From Solilutibacter tolerans (GTDB lineage: Bacteria > Pseudomonadota > Gammaproteobacteria > Xanthomonadales > Xanthomonadaceae): a DNA stretch of 64,000 nucleotides. Made by a program: the position numbers and the translations under genes. The notes beneath the pieces were generated by a model, which saw nothing but the letters and a program-made list of their open reading frames with translations, did not search any database and was not told the origin of the DNA. Numbering within the stretch: position 1 is the stretch's first letter; each line of letters begins with the position of its first letter. Of the stretch, positions 1 through 8,279 are shown piece by piece. The stretch covers positions 310,001-374,000 of the forward strand of contig NZ_FTLW01000002.1 in NCBI RefSeq assembly GCF_900155935.1. The letters run 5' to 3'.

Positions 1-702
1 AACTACCTGCTGCTGTTCGATCCCCTGGATGGCTCATCCAATATCGATGTGAACGTCTCGGTCGGCACCATCTTCTCGGTGCTGCGCTGCCCCGAAGGCG
101 TGACCACGCCTGAAGACGCGCACTTCCTGCAGGCCGGTTGTGACCAGGTCGCTGCCGGCTATTGTGTGTACGGCCCCTCGACCACGCTGATCCTGACCGT
201 CGGCCACGGCGTGCATCAGTTCACCCTGGATCGCGAACAAGGCAGCTTCGTACTGACCACGCGCAGCATGACCGTGCCCGAGGAAACCAAGGAATTCGCC
301 ATCAACATGTCGAACAAGCGGCATTGGGAAGCGCCGATGCAGCAGTACGTCGATGACCTGTTGATCGGCAGGGAAGGCCCGCGCGGCAAGGACTTCAACA
401 TGCGCTGGATCGCTTCGATGGTGGCAGACGTACATCGCATCCTCACCCGTGGCGGCGTCTTCATCTATCCATGGGACAAGAAAGACCCAGGCAAACCCGG
501 GAAGCTTCGCCTGATGTACGAAGCCAACCCGATGAGCCTCTTGATCGAGCAGGCCGGCGGCGCCGCGACCAATGGCCGCATGCGCATCCTTGATATCACG
601 CCCGACCAGCTGCATCAGCGCGTGCCGGTTTTCCTCGGCTCAAAGAAAGAGGTCGAAGCGGCGACCCGTTACCACCTGGAGCACGACGCCCTGCCTGGCT
701 GA
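1..702 (+). CDS. fbp: Fructose-1,6-bisphosphatase class I (5' truncated by window)
   Basis: The open frame enters from the left edge and runs to a TGA, giving the last 233 residues of a cytosolic gluconeogenic phosphatase that hydrolyses fructose-1,6-bisphosphate to fructose-6-phosphate. The edge-spanning segment [20 protein letters not shown] carries the family metal-binding DPLDGSSN motif, so the missing part is roughly the first 100 residues of a protein usually near 335 aa. The C-terminal motif [15 protein letters not shown], which binds the sugar phosphate and metal, is also present. No internal break is seen. It stands alone, with the next gene 101 bases away. Identification is secure; only the start is unseen. 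Confidence 0.95.
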   Translation, partial: NYLLLFDPLDGSSNIDVNVSVGTIFSVLRCPEGVTTPEDAHFLQAGCDQVAAGYCVYGPSTTLILTVGHGVHQFTLDREQGSFVLTTRSMTVPEETKEFAINMSNKRHWEAPMQQYVDDLLIGREGPRGKDFNMRWIASMVADVHRILTRGGVFIYPWDKKDPGKPGKLRLMYEANPMSLLIEQAGGAATNGRMRILDITPDQLHQRVPVFLGSKKEVEAATRYHLEHDALPG

Positions 703-730
703 ACGCGCAGCCAGATCGTCTTATGAAATT

Positions 731-746
731 TGTGACTTAGTTCACA
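731..746 (+). promoter_or_regulatory. CRP/Clp-type binding site upstream of the first activator gene
   Basis: TGTGACTTAGTTCACA is an exact TGTGA-N6-TCACA palindrome, the consensus for CRP and for its Xanthomonas relative Clp. A plausible -10 (TATGTT, 765-770) puts transcription start near 777-780, so the site would be centred near -40, as in class II activated promoters. The downstream gene starts at 804. The match is seen; the bound protein is inferred. Confidence 0.6.
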
Positions 747-803
747 TTTATGCGTTGTTCGTGTTATGTTCAGGTTTCCTGAGACGATGCCTGGTGGTTC
801 CGG

Positions 804-2147
804 ATGGCCCTGCCACCCCTCCCCGCCCAACGGACACTGCTTTTGCTGTCATCGCGTCTGCACGCTCAGATGCCCTTCGTACTGCGCCTTGGTAGCCTGG
901 GCTGGCAGGTCCATCATTTCGCCGACCTGCCTTCGCTGAAATGCTTCCTGCATGACCGCGATGATCTTGTCGCCGCGGCGGGCTTGATCGACCTGCGCGA
1001 CCTGGGCTCTGAGGAAGCCGTGGCAGAACTGACGCCGGTCCTCTCGCATCCGCGTTTGGGATGCGTGGCCATGACCGATGCCCGCACGATCGCCGATGAC
1101 AGCATGCGTCAGCTGGTGCGCGATTGCTGCTTTGACTTCGTCACGTTGCCCTGCCCCGATGACGTCCTGGATACGGTTATCGGCCATGCATTTGGCTTGG
1201 CCTGGCTGGGTCGCGGCACGACTTACTTGCCCCATGACGATGCCGGCTTCGGCGGAATGGTTGGTGAAAGCCCCGAGATGCGCTCGCTGTTCCGGCTGCT
1301 GCGACTAACCGCATCCAACGATGCGCCGGTTTTCATCGCCGGGGAAACCGGCACCGGCAAAGAGCTGGCCGCAATGGCATTGCACGAGCACTCTGCCCGC
1401 GCCGGCAAACCATTCATCACCATCCATTGCGAAAGCAGTGCGCCAGGGGCCCTGCTATCGATGCTGGCCGGACACGAGCAACAACGCGGACGAATCGAAT
1501 CGGCGCATCGCGGAACGCTGTTCTTGGACGAGGCGGATCGCCTTCCTCTTGATAGCCAGGCCATGTTACTGGGCTTGCTTGAAACTGGCCGCTTGATGAA
1601 GCCAGGTGCCGAAGACGGCATCCCCGTCGATGTCCGCGTTATCTCGGCCAGCCATCACGACCTGGAAGCTGCCGTGGCGGAGGGACGCTTCCGCGCCGAT
1701 CTCTATCATCGTCTTAGCGTGCTTCGCTTGCAGCTGCCGGCGTTGCGCGAGCGCGGTGAGGACATCGAACACATCGCCCATCACGCACGGATGAAATATG
1801 CCAGCGAGTATGGGCGCCGGATCAAAGGTTTCAGCCCTTGCGCCCTGCGCCAGCTGCAAGCGCATGCTTGGCCAGGGAACGTCCGCGAGCTGCACAATCG
1901 CGTTCGTCAGGCCGTGATCAAGGCCGAAGGTCGTTACATCTCGGCCAGCGACCTGGGCCTCAACAACGAAGACGCCTTGCCCGCCCTGACTCTGGATGAA
2001 GCCCGCGCCGGCGCCGAGCGTGATGCGATCCTCACCGCGCTTCGCCGGAATCGACATCGCATTGGCGAGTCTGCCCGCGAGTTGGGGGTTTCGCGCGTCA
2101 CCCTGTATCGCCTCATGAACCGACACGGGATGCGTGCTGCCTGTTGA
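804..2147 (+). CDS. Sigma54-type AAA+ activator, VpsR-like, lacking the GAFTGA loop
   Basis: A 447-aa protein with a degenerate receiver-like N-terminal domain (about 1-130), an AAA+ domain (about 150-380) and a Fis-type helix-turn-helix at the end (about 405-440, GESARELGVSRVTLYRLM). Walker A is GETGTGKE at 180-187, Walker B is GTLFLDEAD near 237, and the sensor II segment WPGNVREL is intact. The GAFTGA loop that touches sigma54 is absent: GHE is followed directly by QQRGRIESAH (about 224-235), roughly eight residues shorter than in its neighbour at 2407. Sensor I is also altered (SASHHD instead of AATNxD). It probably binds DNA and ATP but may not open sigma54 promoters by itself. Partner or antagonist of the next gene is an inference. 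Confidence 0.85.
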   Translation: MALPPLPAQRTLLLLSSRLHAQMPFVLRLGSLGWQVHHFADLPSLKCFLHDRDDLVAAAGLIDLRDLGSEEAVAELTPVLSHPRLGCVAMTDARTIADDSMRQLVRDCCFDFVTLPCPDDVLDTVIGHAFGLAWLGRGTTYLPHDDAGFGGMVGESPEMRSLFRLLRLTASNDAPVFIAGETGTGKELAAMALHEHSARAGKPFITIHCESSAPGALLSMLAGHEQQRGRIESAHRGTLFLDEADRLPLDSQAMLLGLLETGRLMKPGAEDGIPVDVRVISASHHDLEAAVAEGRFRADLYHRLSVLRLQLPALRERGEDIEHIAHHARMKYASEYGRRIKGFSPCALRQLQAHAWPGNVRELHNRVRQAVIKAEGRYISASDLGLNNEDALPALTLDEARAGAERDAILTALRRNRHRIGESARELGVSRVTLYRLMNRHGMRAAC

Positions 2148-2406
2148 TGCTCGGGCCCATCAACTACACCCACCCGATGCCACGAAAATGCCTTGACTGG
2201 ACATCACCGCCCACTTCAAAACGTCGGCTGGAAACATGGGCGGCTCTCGTCCGCCCACACATCCCAGCTGCAGGAAATATCTGCCACGGTGGTATCTTTG
2301 TGGGCGGATGCGCAAGCCGGTAGGGAACTGGCACGCAGGGGGGCCATCCTGTCGAAGACCACGGCCGATGTACGGCTGCTAGTCGCAACGGGGAGGTAGC
2401 ACGGGA
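2148..2406. other. Intergenic region between the two activator genes
   Basis: 259 bases with no convincing ORF. A TGGCACG stretch at 2329-2335 looks like a -24 element but has no GC at the required distance. A purine-rich GGGGAGGTAGCACGGGA just before 2407 provides the ribosome binding site of the second activator. No terminator was recognised. Confidence 0.5.
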
Positions 2407-3750
2407 ATGGATTTTGCTTCAGCAACAAAGCGTTGCTTGATCTGGCTTGGCCAACCGAGTACGCGAGATCGACAAATCATGGCCGCCGTGGGGTGGAACG
2501 TGCGTGCAATCGAAGCGGATCAGACCGCGCAGATTGGCATGCGCGGCAACGAGACCGTGGTGGTGTGCATCGATACGCGCTCGCTGGATGCCGATGTGCT
2601 CTCGCAGGCCGAGCAGCTGGCTTTGACCCATCCCGATTTGCCTGTGTTGGCGATCGTCGATCCCCGAACCCGCACCGATCAGGATGTGCAGCGCTTGCTG
2701 CGCACCTGCACCGCCGATGTGTCCTTGCCGCTACAAACCAACACCTTGCAGCGGGCGCTGGAGGAATGCAGTGCGCATGCAAGCAGCCGTTCGCATGGCC
2801 CGCAAGCCAACGCGATAGATATGCTGCTTGGCCAAAGCCAGGCCATGTTAGAGGTGCGCGCACGCCTGCATCAGTACGGGCCAATCGCGTTGCCGGTGAT
2901 GATCTGCGGCGAGACCGGTACCGGCAAGGAGCTGGCCGCGCGCGCATTGCATGAACTCTCCTCGCGCGCGGAAGGGCCTTTCGTTGCGGTGAACTGTGGC
3001 GCGATGCCGACCAACCTGATCCAATCGGAATTGTTCGGTCACGAGCGCGGCGCATTCACCGGTGCGACCACGCGGCGGATCGGTCATTTCGAATCTGCCC
3101 ACGGCGGCACCATTTTTCTAGATGAAATCGGCGACCTTCCGCTGGATGCGCAAGTCAACTTGTTGCGCGTCCTCCAAGAGGGCAGCCTGCAGCGCGTGGG
3201 AGGCAGCCAGCCTGTGGTTGTCGATGTGCGCGTGATTGCTGCCACGCACATCGACCTGCATCGCGCAGTGGATGCCGGCAATTTCCGCAACGACCTGCTG
3301 TTCCGCCTGGACGTCCTTCGTTTGCAGATGCCGCCGCTGCATAAGCGTGGCGATGACATCGAGCTCATGGCCCATCATTTCCTGAGCGACTTTCGCGACG
3401 ATCATCCGGCGACGATCGCGCGCGGCTTCAGCCCCGCCGCCCGCCGCAGCATGGCGGCACACGCATGGCCAGGCAATGTTCGAGAGTTGTTGAATCGTGT
3501 TCGCCGCGCAGCCGTCGTGGCCACCGCCAGCATGATCAGCGAAGAAGACCTTGGCTTGGATACCGGCGCGCAAGTCGCCAGTGGTCTGGACAGCGCCCGC
3601 GTCCACGCCGAGCATGAAACCTTGATCGAAACCCTGCGCGAAACCGGTTACAACGTCAGCGCTTGTGCGCGCAAGCTGAAAGTCTCGCGCGTCACCATCT
3701 ACCGACTATGCCGCAAGCATGGCTTGTCGTTGGAGCAACTACGCAACTGA
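2407..3750 (+). CDS. Sigma54-dependent transcriptional activator, VpsR-like
   Basis: A 447-aa enhancer-binding protein: receiver-like N-terminal domain (about 8-120) with an aspartate in CIDTR (residue 56), AAA+ domain with Walker A GETGTGKE (168-175), an intact GAFTGA loop (215-220), Walker B GTIFLDE (about 234-240), sensor I AATHID, FRNDLLFRLDV with the arginine finger, and WPGNVREL. The C-terminal Fis-type helix-turn-helix reads CARKLKVSRVTIYRLCRKHG. It is the same length as its upstream neighbour and clearly related, so the pair looks like a tandem duplication in which only this copy keeps sigma54 contact. It converges with the fap-like operon, whose promoter has a sigma54-type element, so control of that operon is the natural inference. 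Confidence 0.9.
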   Translation: MDFASATKRCLIWLGQPSTRDRQIMAAVGWNVRAIEADQTAQIGMRGNETVVVCIDTRSLDADVLSQAEQLALTHPDLPVLAIVDPRTRTDQDVQRLLRTCTADVSLPLQTNTLQRALEECSAHASSRSHGPQANAIDMLLGQSQAMLEVRARLHQYGPIALPVMICGETGTGKELAARALHELSSRAEGPFVAVNCGAMPTNLIQSELFGHERGAFTGATTRRIGHFESAHGGTIFLDEIGDLPLDAQVNLLRVLQEGSLQRVGGSQPVVVDVRVIAATHIDLHRAVDAGNFRNDLLFRLDVLRLQMPPLHKRGDDIELMAHHFLSDFRDDHPATIARGFSPAARRSMAAHAWPGNVRELLNRVRRAAVVATASMISEEDLGLDTGAQVASGLDSARVHAEHETLIETLRETGYNVSACARKLKVSRVTIYRLCRKHGLSLEQLRN

Positions 3751-3768
3751 CGGCGCTGCTCACTCGCC

Positions 3769-5205
3769 TCAAAAGCCGTAGGGAACCTTGAGGCTGAGAC
3801 TGAAATCAGGCGCATCCGGCGTCAAGCCAATCCCCAACATCCCCACCACCGTGGTGCGCTTGGTCAGTGCATGGGTGACGCCCAGATTAAACATGGCCGC
3901 CGTGGCATCACTGCCAATCACCTTGTTCCATTCCGCGCCTTCGTAGCGCATGCGCGCGCGCGCCGCCAAGCGTGCACTGACCGACATGCTGAAGCTGGTG
4001 CGCTCGTTGAATGCAAACGCGACACCCGCACCAAAGCTGTAAGCATCGCCCAGGCGCACCTTGCCCGGATTGACCGTGTCCGGGCTGTTGTCCAGATCGT
4101 CGAAGCTACCCGTCAAGGTTCGCGTGTAGCCGATGTTGGCAAAGATGATGGCCGGATCCGTCGTCTTGACGAACGACATGCCGACGCTCGCCTGCCACAA
4201 CCCGTTGCCGGTCGGTTGTTCTTCGGGCACGGCAAAGCGGATGAAGTCATCGTCGTCACGCTCCAGAATGCGCCATGGGATGCCATACGGTTCGCGCCCC
4301 GTGGGTGCGGTGACACTGACGTTCAACACACCATCTGGTCGCCAGCCATTCTCGCCAAACAGTTTGTAGTTGGCGCCAACAGTAACGTCACCTATCCCCG
4401 TGCCTGTCGTCGTTTCCTGAGCGATGGCCGCAGCCGACCCCCCAGCGCCGCCTTTTTGATAGACCGTCTTGCGTGCAATGAAGGGCAGGTTGGCGTTGAG
4501 CGTGAGGCGCGGGCTTGCGCCCCAACGCAGGCTCAGGTCATGGACCAAGGTGTCGGATTCGACATTCTCGATCGCGATGTTGCCAAGGAAGATCGCATCC
4601 AACGCCAGGAAGCCATTCAAGGACAGTTGCTTGCGGTCATAACGGTTATAGCTGATGCCGTTTTCAATCGTGAACCCGCTGTTGAACAAAGCCTGCTGCT
4701 GTTCTTTTACGTCTTCGACGCTGCGCGCCTCACGCTCTTGCGCCGCCTTGGCCTCGGCAGGCGTACTGGCATACCCGGCTTGCGGTATCCGCGTGGGCGG
4801 CGTGCGGCTGGTCTGTACGGGCGGCGGCGGTGCGCCCATCGTGGAGGCACCTTCCGGCGGCGACTGCGTGGCAACGGGTGCTTGCATGGCCTGCGGCACC
4901 CGCCCGGTAACGCGAGCATTGAGCGCCTGGATCTGCATATCAAGCTCGCGCAGGCGCCTTAGTTCACTGGCGTAACTTGCTTTGAGTGATTCAAGCTCTC
5001 GCAGCAGCTGCTGTACTTCAGTGGCATCTGCCTGGCTTATTTCGGGCTCATTTTCTTGTTCGTCTTGCCCTTGTTGCTGCGGCTGTTGCGGCGCTTGTTG
5101 TGCCATGGCGACCACGGGCATCGAAAATCCCAGCGCGCCCACCAAAGCAACCGCCAGCGGATGCCGCTGGCGGTGCGCCAGTCCCTCCAGCTCCTGACTG
5201 CTCAT
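3769..5205 (-). CDS. FapF-like outer-membrane beta-barrel with N-terminal coiled coil
   Basis: A 478-aa protein with a signal peptide (cleavage near residue 35, after AMA), a Gln/Glu-rich stretch, a predicted coiled coil (about 60-105, heptad-rich ELESLKASYASELRRLRELD), a Pro-rich linker, and then a long region of alternating beta strands from about 165 ending in a C-terminal aromatic residue (KVPYGF), typical of outer-membrane barrels. Pseudomonas FapF, the secretion pore for functional amyloid, has the same plan: signal, trimeric coiled coil, linker, barrel. It is the last gene of a six-gene leftward operon and overlaps its upstream neighbour by 4 bases (ATGA). Assignment rests on architecture and gene order, not on close sequence identity. 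Confidence 0.75.
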   Translation of the reverse strand: MSSQELEGLAHRQRHPLAVALVGALGFSMPVVAMAQQAPQQPQQQGQDEQENEPEISQADATEVQQLLRELESLKASYASELRRLRELDMQIQALNARVTGRVPQAMQAPVATQSPPEGASTMGAPPPPVQTSRTPPTRIPQAGYASTPAEAKAAQEREARSVEDVKEQQQALFNSGFTIENGISYNRYDRKQLSLNGFLALDAIFLGNIAIENVESDTLVHDLSLRWGASPRLTLNANLPFIARKTVYQKGGAGGSAAAIAQETTTGTGIGDVTVGANYKLFGENGWRPDGVLNVSVTAPTGREPYGIPWRILERDDDDFIRFAVPEEQPTGNGLWQASVGMSFVKTTDPAIIFANIGYTRTLTGSFDDLDNSPDTVNPGKVRLGDAYSFGAGVAFAFNERTSFSMSVSARLAARARMRYEGAEWNKVIGSDATAAMFNLGVTHALTKRTTVVGMLGIGLTPDAPDFSLSLKVPYGF

Positions 5206-6008
5206 GGCCGGTTACCAATCCCTTGGTTGAGTGTGATGGCCCGGGCAACACTTGCCATGACCAATGCGTTGGTCGGCACGGCCTGTCGCACGAGTTCTAA
5301 CTGCAACTGGTTGCTGACGTTCTGGCCATCACCGGCGATGCGAATGCTCTGGCCCACGCTTCCTGCGCGCACCCATTGCTCTGCGACGCCCTGGCCGGCG
5401 ACATCAATGGTCAGCCTGGCGCCATTGGCATCCATCCGTGCACTTGCCGTGGCTGCGCTGTTAGCCGCTTCCATGGACGAGGCCCCAGTATTCGCGCCCT
5501 GGCCGTCCGCGACGTCGCCATCGCGGACGATAAGGGATGTCGCATTGCCTGCGCGATTGCCGTCACCGGCGATTTGCACGCTCTGCACCAAGCCTGACGC
5601 GTTATTCAACCCTGAGCTATCGATAGTGCGCTCGCCCGTGGCGATTGCAACATCGGCATCCGCCACCCCGATGTTGACGTTGGGGGTGAAGGTGATGGTC
5701 GGCGCCCCATTCTGAAAATCCATGCCGATCTTCAGCGTCCCCTGCACGCTTTGTCCGGCTTGGGTTTGCCACGTCGTGATCATCGACACCCCAAACCACA
5801 ACACTTTGTTGTTGCCGACGGTGTAGCGACCACGCATGAGGTCGAGCTCACCATCGGGAATTTCATGCAAGCCCTTTGCTGCGGGGCGCTGCTCTTCTGC
5901 CAGCAATGGCGCCGTGGCGAACAGGCCCAGGCATACCGATAACAACCAACTTGAAATGAGTGGAAGGGAACGACGAACCTTTGCATCCTTGGCATGTTGC
6001 GCTTCCAT
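5202..6008 (-). CDS. FapE-like secreted protein
   Basis: A 268-aa exported protein. The chosen ATG at 6008 follows a perfect AGGAGG; the open frame extends further upstream but without such a site. A signal peptide covers about residues 1-36 (ending LLAEEQ). After it comes LHEIPDGELDLMRGRYTV, then a beta-rich segment (LWFGVSMITTWQTQAGQ), and two imperfect repeats built on V/I-Q/R-IAGDGN and IAGDGQN followed by N residues, which resemble the subunit repeats of the genes upstream. Its place between the C39 protease gene and the FapF-like gene matches fapE in the Pseudomonas fapABCDEF operon. The function of FapE itself is poorly known; it is a minor fibre-associated protein there. Confidence 0.65.
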   Translation of the reverse strand: MEAQHAKDAKVRRSLPLISSWLLSVCLGLFATAPLLAEEQRPAAKGLHEIPDGELDLMRGRYTVGNNKVLWFGVSMITTWQTQAGQSVQGTLKIGMDFQNGAPTITFTPNVNIGVADADVAIATGERTIDSSGLNNASGLVQSVQIAGDGNRAGNATSLIVRDGDVADGQGANTGASSMEAANSAATASARMDANGARLTIDVAGQGVAEQWVRAGSVGQSIRIAGDGQNVSNQLQLELVRQAVPTNALVMASVARAITLNQGIGNRP

Positions 6009-6018
6009 GACACGCCTC

Positions 6019-6726
6019 CTAAAACAGATCCGCATGGGTGAAGCCGAAATCCAGCAACTCCGCATCGGTAATGGGCCCTTGTCGGGCATACAGGGCGCGT
6101 GCACTGGGCCGCGCCGAAGGTTGTAGAAGCACGGTATTGCGATCGAAATCCGCACCGATCACCACAAACACCGCACGCGAAGGCCAGGCCTCCAGAAATT
6201 CCTTGATGGGCAACCGCCGATTTCCCAGGATGGGATCACCCAGTTCAACTTCACCATCGTCCACGCGCTTGAGAACGACGAAATGGCGGAAGCCCGCCAC
6301 GTCCATCAAGATCAAGCCGGGAACGCGCAAGCTACCGAGACGCTCTTCGTCCACACGGTATCCGCGGCCACGCATCCCCAATGACTCCACGTAGCGCTTG
6401 ATATCCAGCAGGGAGAATCCGCGCTCTTGCACGACCGCCGGATCCGCCACGCCCATCATCCCTTCGATGACCGTGGCCTCATCGACATTCAAGCCATACG
6501 CGTATTGCAGAATGGTGGCGAGCGATGCAGCGCCGCAGCTGTAATCGGTCCGCTGCCTGACCAAGTGACGATACCGCGCAGCCAACATGCTCTCGACCTT
6601 CTTGGTCAGCACCGGGCCGTTGGGCAGAACGCCGGCAAATTGATTGCCATCGGCGCGCGCTTCGCCCCCTGCCGCGATACCTATCACGACGAATGCCAGA
6701 ACCATCTTGGACACCGCGTTCCACAT
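6019..6726 (-). CDS. C39-family cysteine peptidase, FapD-like
   Basis: A 235-aa protein with a signal peptide (about 1-26, ending ARADG) and a papain-like C39 domain. The active-site set is visible: Q58 and C64 in RQRTDYSCGAASLATIL, H148 in GFRHFVVL and D164 in LGDPILG. C39 peptidases of bacteriocin exporters are fused to ABC transporters; this one is free and exported to the periplasm, like FapD, which is needed for fap fibre secretion. It lies 10 bases upstream of the FapE-like gene, downstream of the fibre-subunit genes and of two RNA hairpins. The last 30 residues (GPITDAELLDFGFTHADLF) are outside the peptidase fold. What it cleaves is not shown by the sequence. Confidence 0.85.
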   Translation of the reverse strand: MWNAVSKMVLAFVVIGIAAGGEARADGNQFAGVLPNGPVLTKKVESMLAARYRHLVRQRTDYSCGAASLATILQYAYGLNVDEATVIEGMMGVADPAVVQERGFSLLDIKRYVESLGMRGRGYRVDEERLGSLRVPGLILMDVAGFRHFVVLKRVDDGEVELGDPILGNRRLPIKEFLEAWPSRAVFVVIGADFDRNTVLLQPSARPSARALYARQGPITDAELLDFGFTHADLF

Positions 6727-6746
6727 CTGCGTCTACTCCGAAGAAT

Positions 6747-6806
6747 GAAGCCCCGCCCGGGGGTGGCGAACGGGGCTTCGAAGCACTCCCGCCCTCTCGG
6801 GCGGGA
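6747..6806 (-). promoter_or_regulatory. Two adjacent RNA stem-loops between subunit and protease genes
   Basis: In the transcript, the first met is a perfect 8-bp GC-rich stem (plus-strand arms 6787-6794 and 6799-6806) closed by GAGA, a GNRA tetraloop. Next is a perfect 9-bp stem (arms 6747-6755 and 6771-6779) with a 15-nt loop. Neither is followed by a U run, so they are more likely to stabilise the upstream subunit mRNA or to cause partial termination than to act as a full terminator. Confidence 0.5.
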
Positions 6807-6823
6807 ATGTTCTAGCCTGGCGA

Positions 6824-8239
6824 TTACTCGCCGCCGGGAGGCGTTCCGCCACCCGCTGCCGGACGACCGACGGCCATCGCGAGGCTGTTGGCCTGCATGT
6901 TGCCGGTGCCGGACGACACGTTGACGCCGATGTTGCCGGAGGCGCTGCTGAAGGCGCTACCTGACAACGATGCGGTGTTGGTCGCATCCTTGATCAACCA
7001 GTTGGTCGTGGCCACAGTGCCGGTCAAAGAAGCCTCGAGCTCGGAATAGCCCAGCTCGACGAAGCCCAACTGGCCCGACTCTTCGGTATCAAAGCCGAGA
7101 CCACCGACACCAGGACGGTTCGGGTTGAGCACTGCGCCCTGGCTTTGGTTGTCGAAGTCGACATGCCCGGTGCTACCGCCGCCCGGGTGGCTACCACCCG
7201 CCCACGAATCCGCATAGAAGTTGCTGGACTGGTAGGCGTTGCCGCTGCCTTCATACCCGCCCTCGCCGATGGCAAGCGAATAGCCGCTCACCGTGCCGCC
7301 CATCGCAACTTCAACGGTATCGGTGTACTTCTGCGCCAGGCCGTTGTTTTCAACCACATTTCCTGCGCTGTGCTGGTTCGAGCTGACACTGGCCGTTGCA
7401 TAGTTGGTCGTGGCAACCGAGGCAGACAGTGCGTTCTTCTGCAGGTTGTTGTTACCGGAGGTCACATTGACCTGGATGTTGCCCGAGGCGCTCTCGAAGG
7501 CATTGCCGCCAATGTTGGCGTTATTGGTCACACCAACATTCAAGGTCAGATTGCCGCTACCCGCTTGGTTCACGAAGATCTCGGAATCAGCCATGCCGAA
7601 TGCGAAAGCGGCATCGGTCGAGGCCAGCGCTGCTGCGTTGTCCTGCACGTTGTTGTCGCCCGCTGCCACGTTGAAGCCCAGGTTGCCCGATGCGCTGGAA
7701 GCCACGTCATCGGCGATCGAGGCATCGTTCGTCACGTTCTCGTTCAAGCCCAGGTTGTCGCTCGAGGATTGGCGGTTGTCGATGATCGAGATCGCCGCCG
7801 AGTCGATGGCGATATCCCCCGAGACCGTCGGACGGCCGGTGATTTCGATGTCGGACTTCAGACGCAGCGACTTGTCCATCTGCACGCTGACGCCATGCTC
7901 GTTGCGTTCCCTGCGGATGTCGGACTGGATGTTCTGCTCGCGCAGATCGAGTTCCAAGTTGACCTTCTCGTTGACTTGCGAATTGTAGGACTCACTGACG
8001 TACTGATTCACGGACTGGTTCAACGACTGATTCACGTTGACGTTGTGGTTGTAGTTCGTGTTCTCAGTGTGGTTCTGGGTGTCGGTGTGGTTCGATGTGT
8101 AGTTCTTGTTGATGTTCTTGTTGATGGTGACGGTCTTGGTGACATTGCTGCCATCGTCTTCTGCCTGCGCCGTCCCCATTCCCATGGCCATCGCAGCCAC
8201 TGCCACGGCCAACGCCGTCTTTTTCAGGTTCGATTTCAT
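6824..8239 (-). CDS. FapC-like major amyloid subunit candidate
   Basis: A 471-aa exported protein with a clear signal peptide (1-26, ending TAQA) and a strong AAGGAGAGG ribosome site. Residues 30-95 are rich in Asn, Thr, His and Gln. Three imperfect repeats (about 170-207, 238-275, 418-457) share the core SASGN-[LI]-x-x-NV-x-x-G-x-x-N-x-Q-x-N, for example SASGNLGFNVAAGDNNVQ and SASGNIGVNVSSGTGNMQ, separated by linkers of unequal length. The repeat-linker plan and the motif type are those of FapC/FapB amyloid subunits of Pseudomonas. The mature protein has no cysteine, so the C-terminal CxxC of Pseudomonas FapC is missing. It is the third gene of the operon, the fapC position. Amyloid formation is inferred. 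Confidence 0.7.
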   Translation of the reverse strand: MKSNLKKTALAVAVAAMAMGMGTAQAEDDGSNVTKTVTINKNINKNYTSNHTDTQNHTENTNYNHNVNVNQSLNQSVNQYVSESYNSQVNEKVNLELDLREQNIQSDIRRERNEHGVSVQMDKSLRLKSDIEITGRPTVSGDIAIDSAAISIIDNRQSSSDNLGLNENVTNDASIADDVASSASGNLGFNVAAGDNNVQDNAAALASTDAAFAFGMADSEIFVNQAGSGNLTLNVGVTNNANIGGNAFESASGNIQVNVTSGNNNLQKNALSASVATTNYATASVSSNQHSAGNVVENNGLAQKYTDTVEVAMGGTVSGYSLAIGEGGYEGSGNAYQSSNFYADSWAGGSHPGGGSTGHVDFDNQSQGAVLNPNRPGVGGLGFDTEESGQLGFVELGYSELEASLTGTVATTNWLIKDATNTASLSGSAFSSASGNIGVNVSSGTGNMQANSLAMAVGRPAAGGGTPPGGE

Positions 8240-8279
8240 GTTCCTCTCCTTGATTACACGTGGTGGTTTTGCTGCGCCT

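Noticed and set aside
2329-2345. TGGCACG stretch as a sigma54 promoter for the second activator
   Set aside because: The GC of the -12 element is one base too far away (11 instead of 10), and TTGC is absent.
3871-4962. 363-codon open frame antisense to the FapF-like gene
   Set aside because: No recognisable domain or start signal, while the minus-strand product has signal peptide, coiled coil and barrel.
8259-8266. CACGTG-containing sequence as a further parS site
   Set aside because: Only the central hexamer fits; flanking bases do not match TGTTNCACGTGNAACA. The same holds for CACGTG at 35966, 36915 and 57909.
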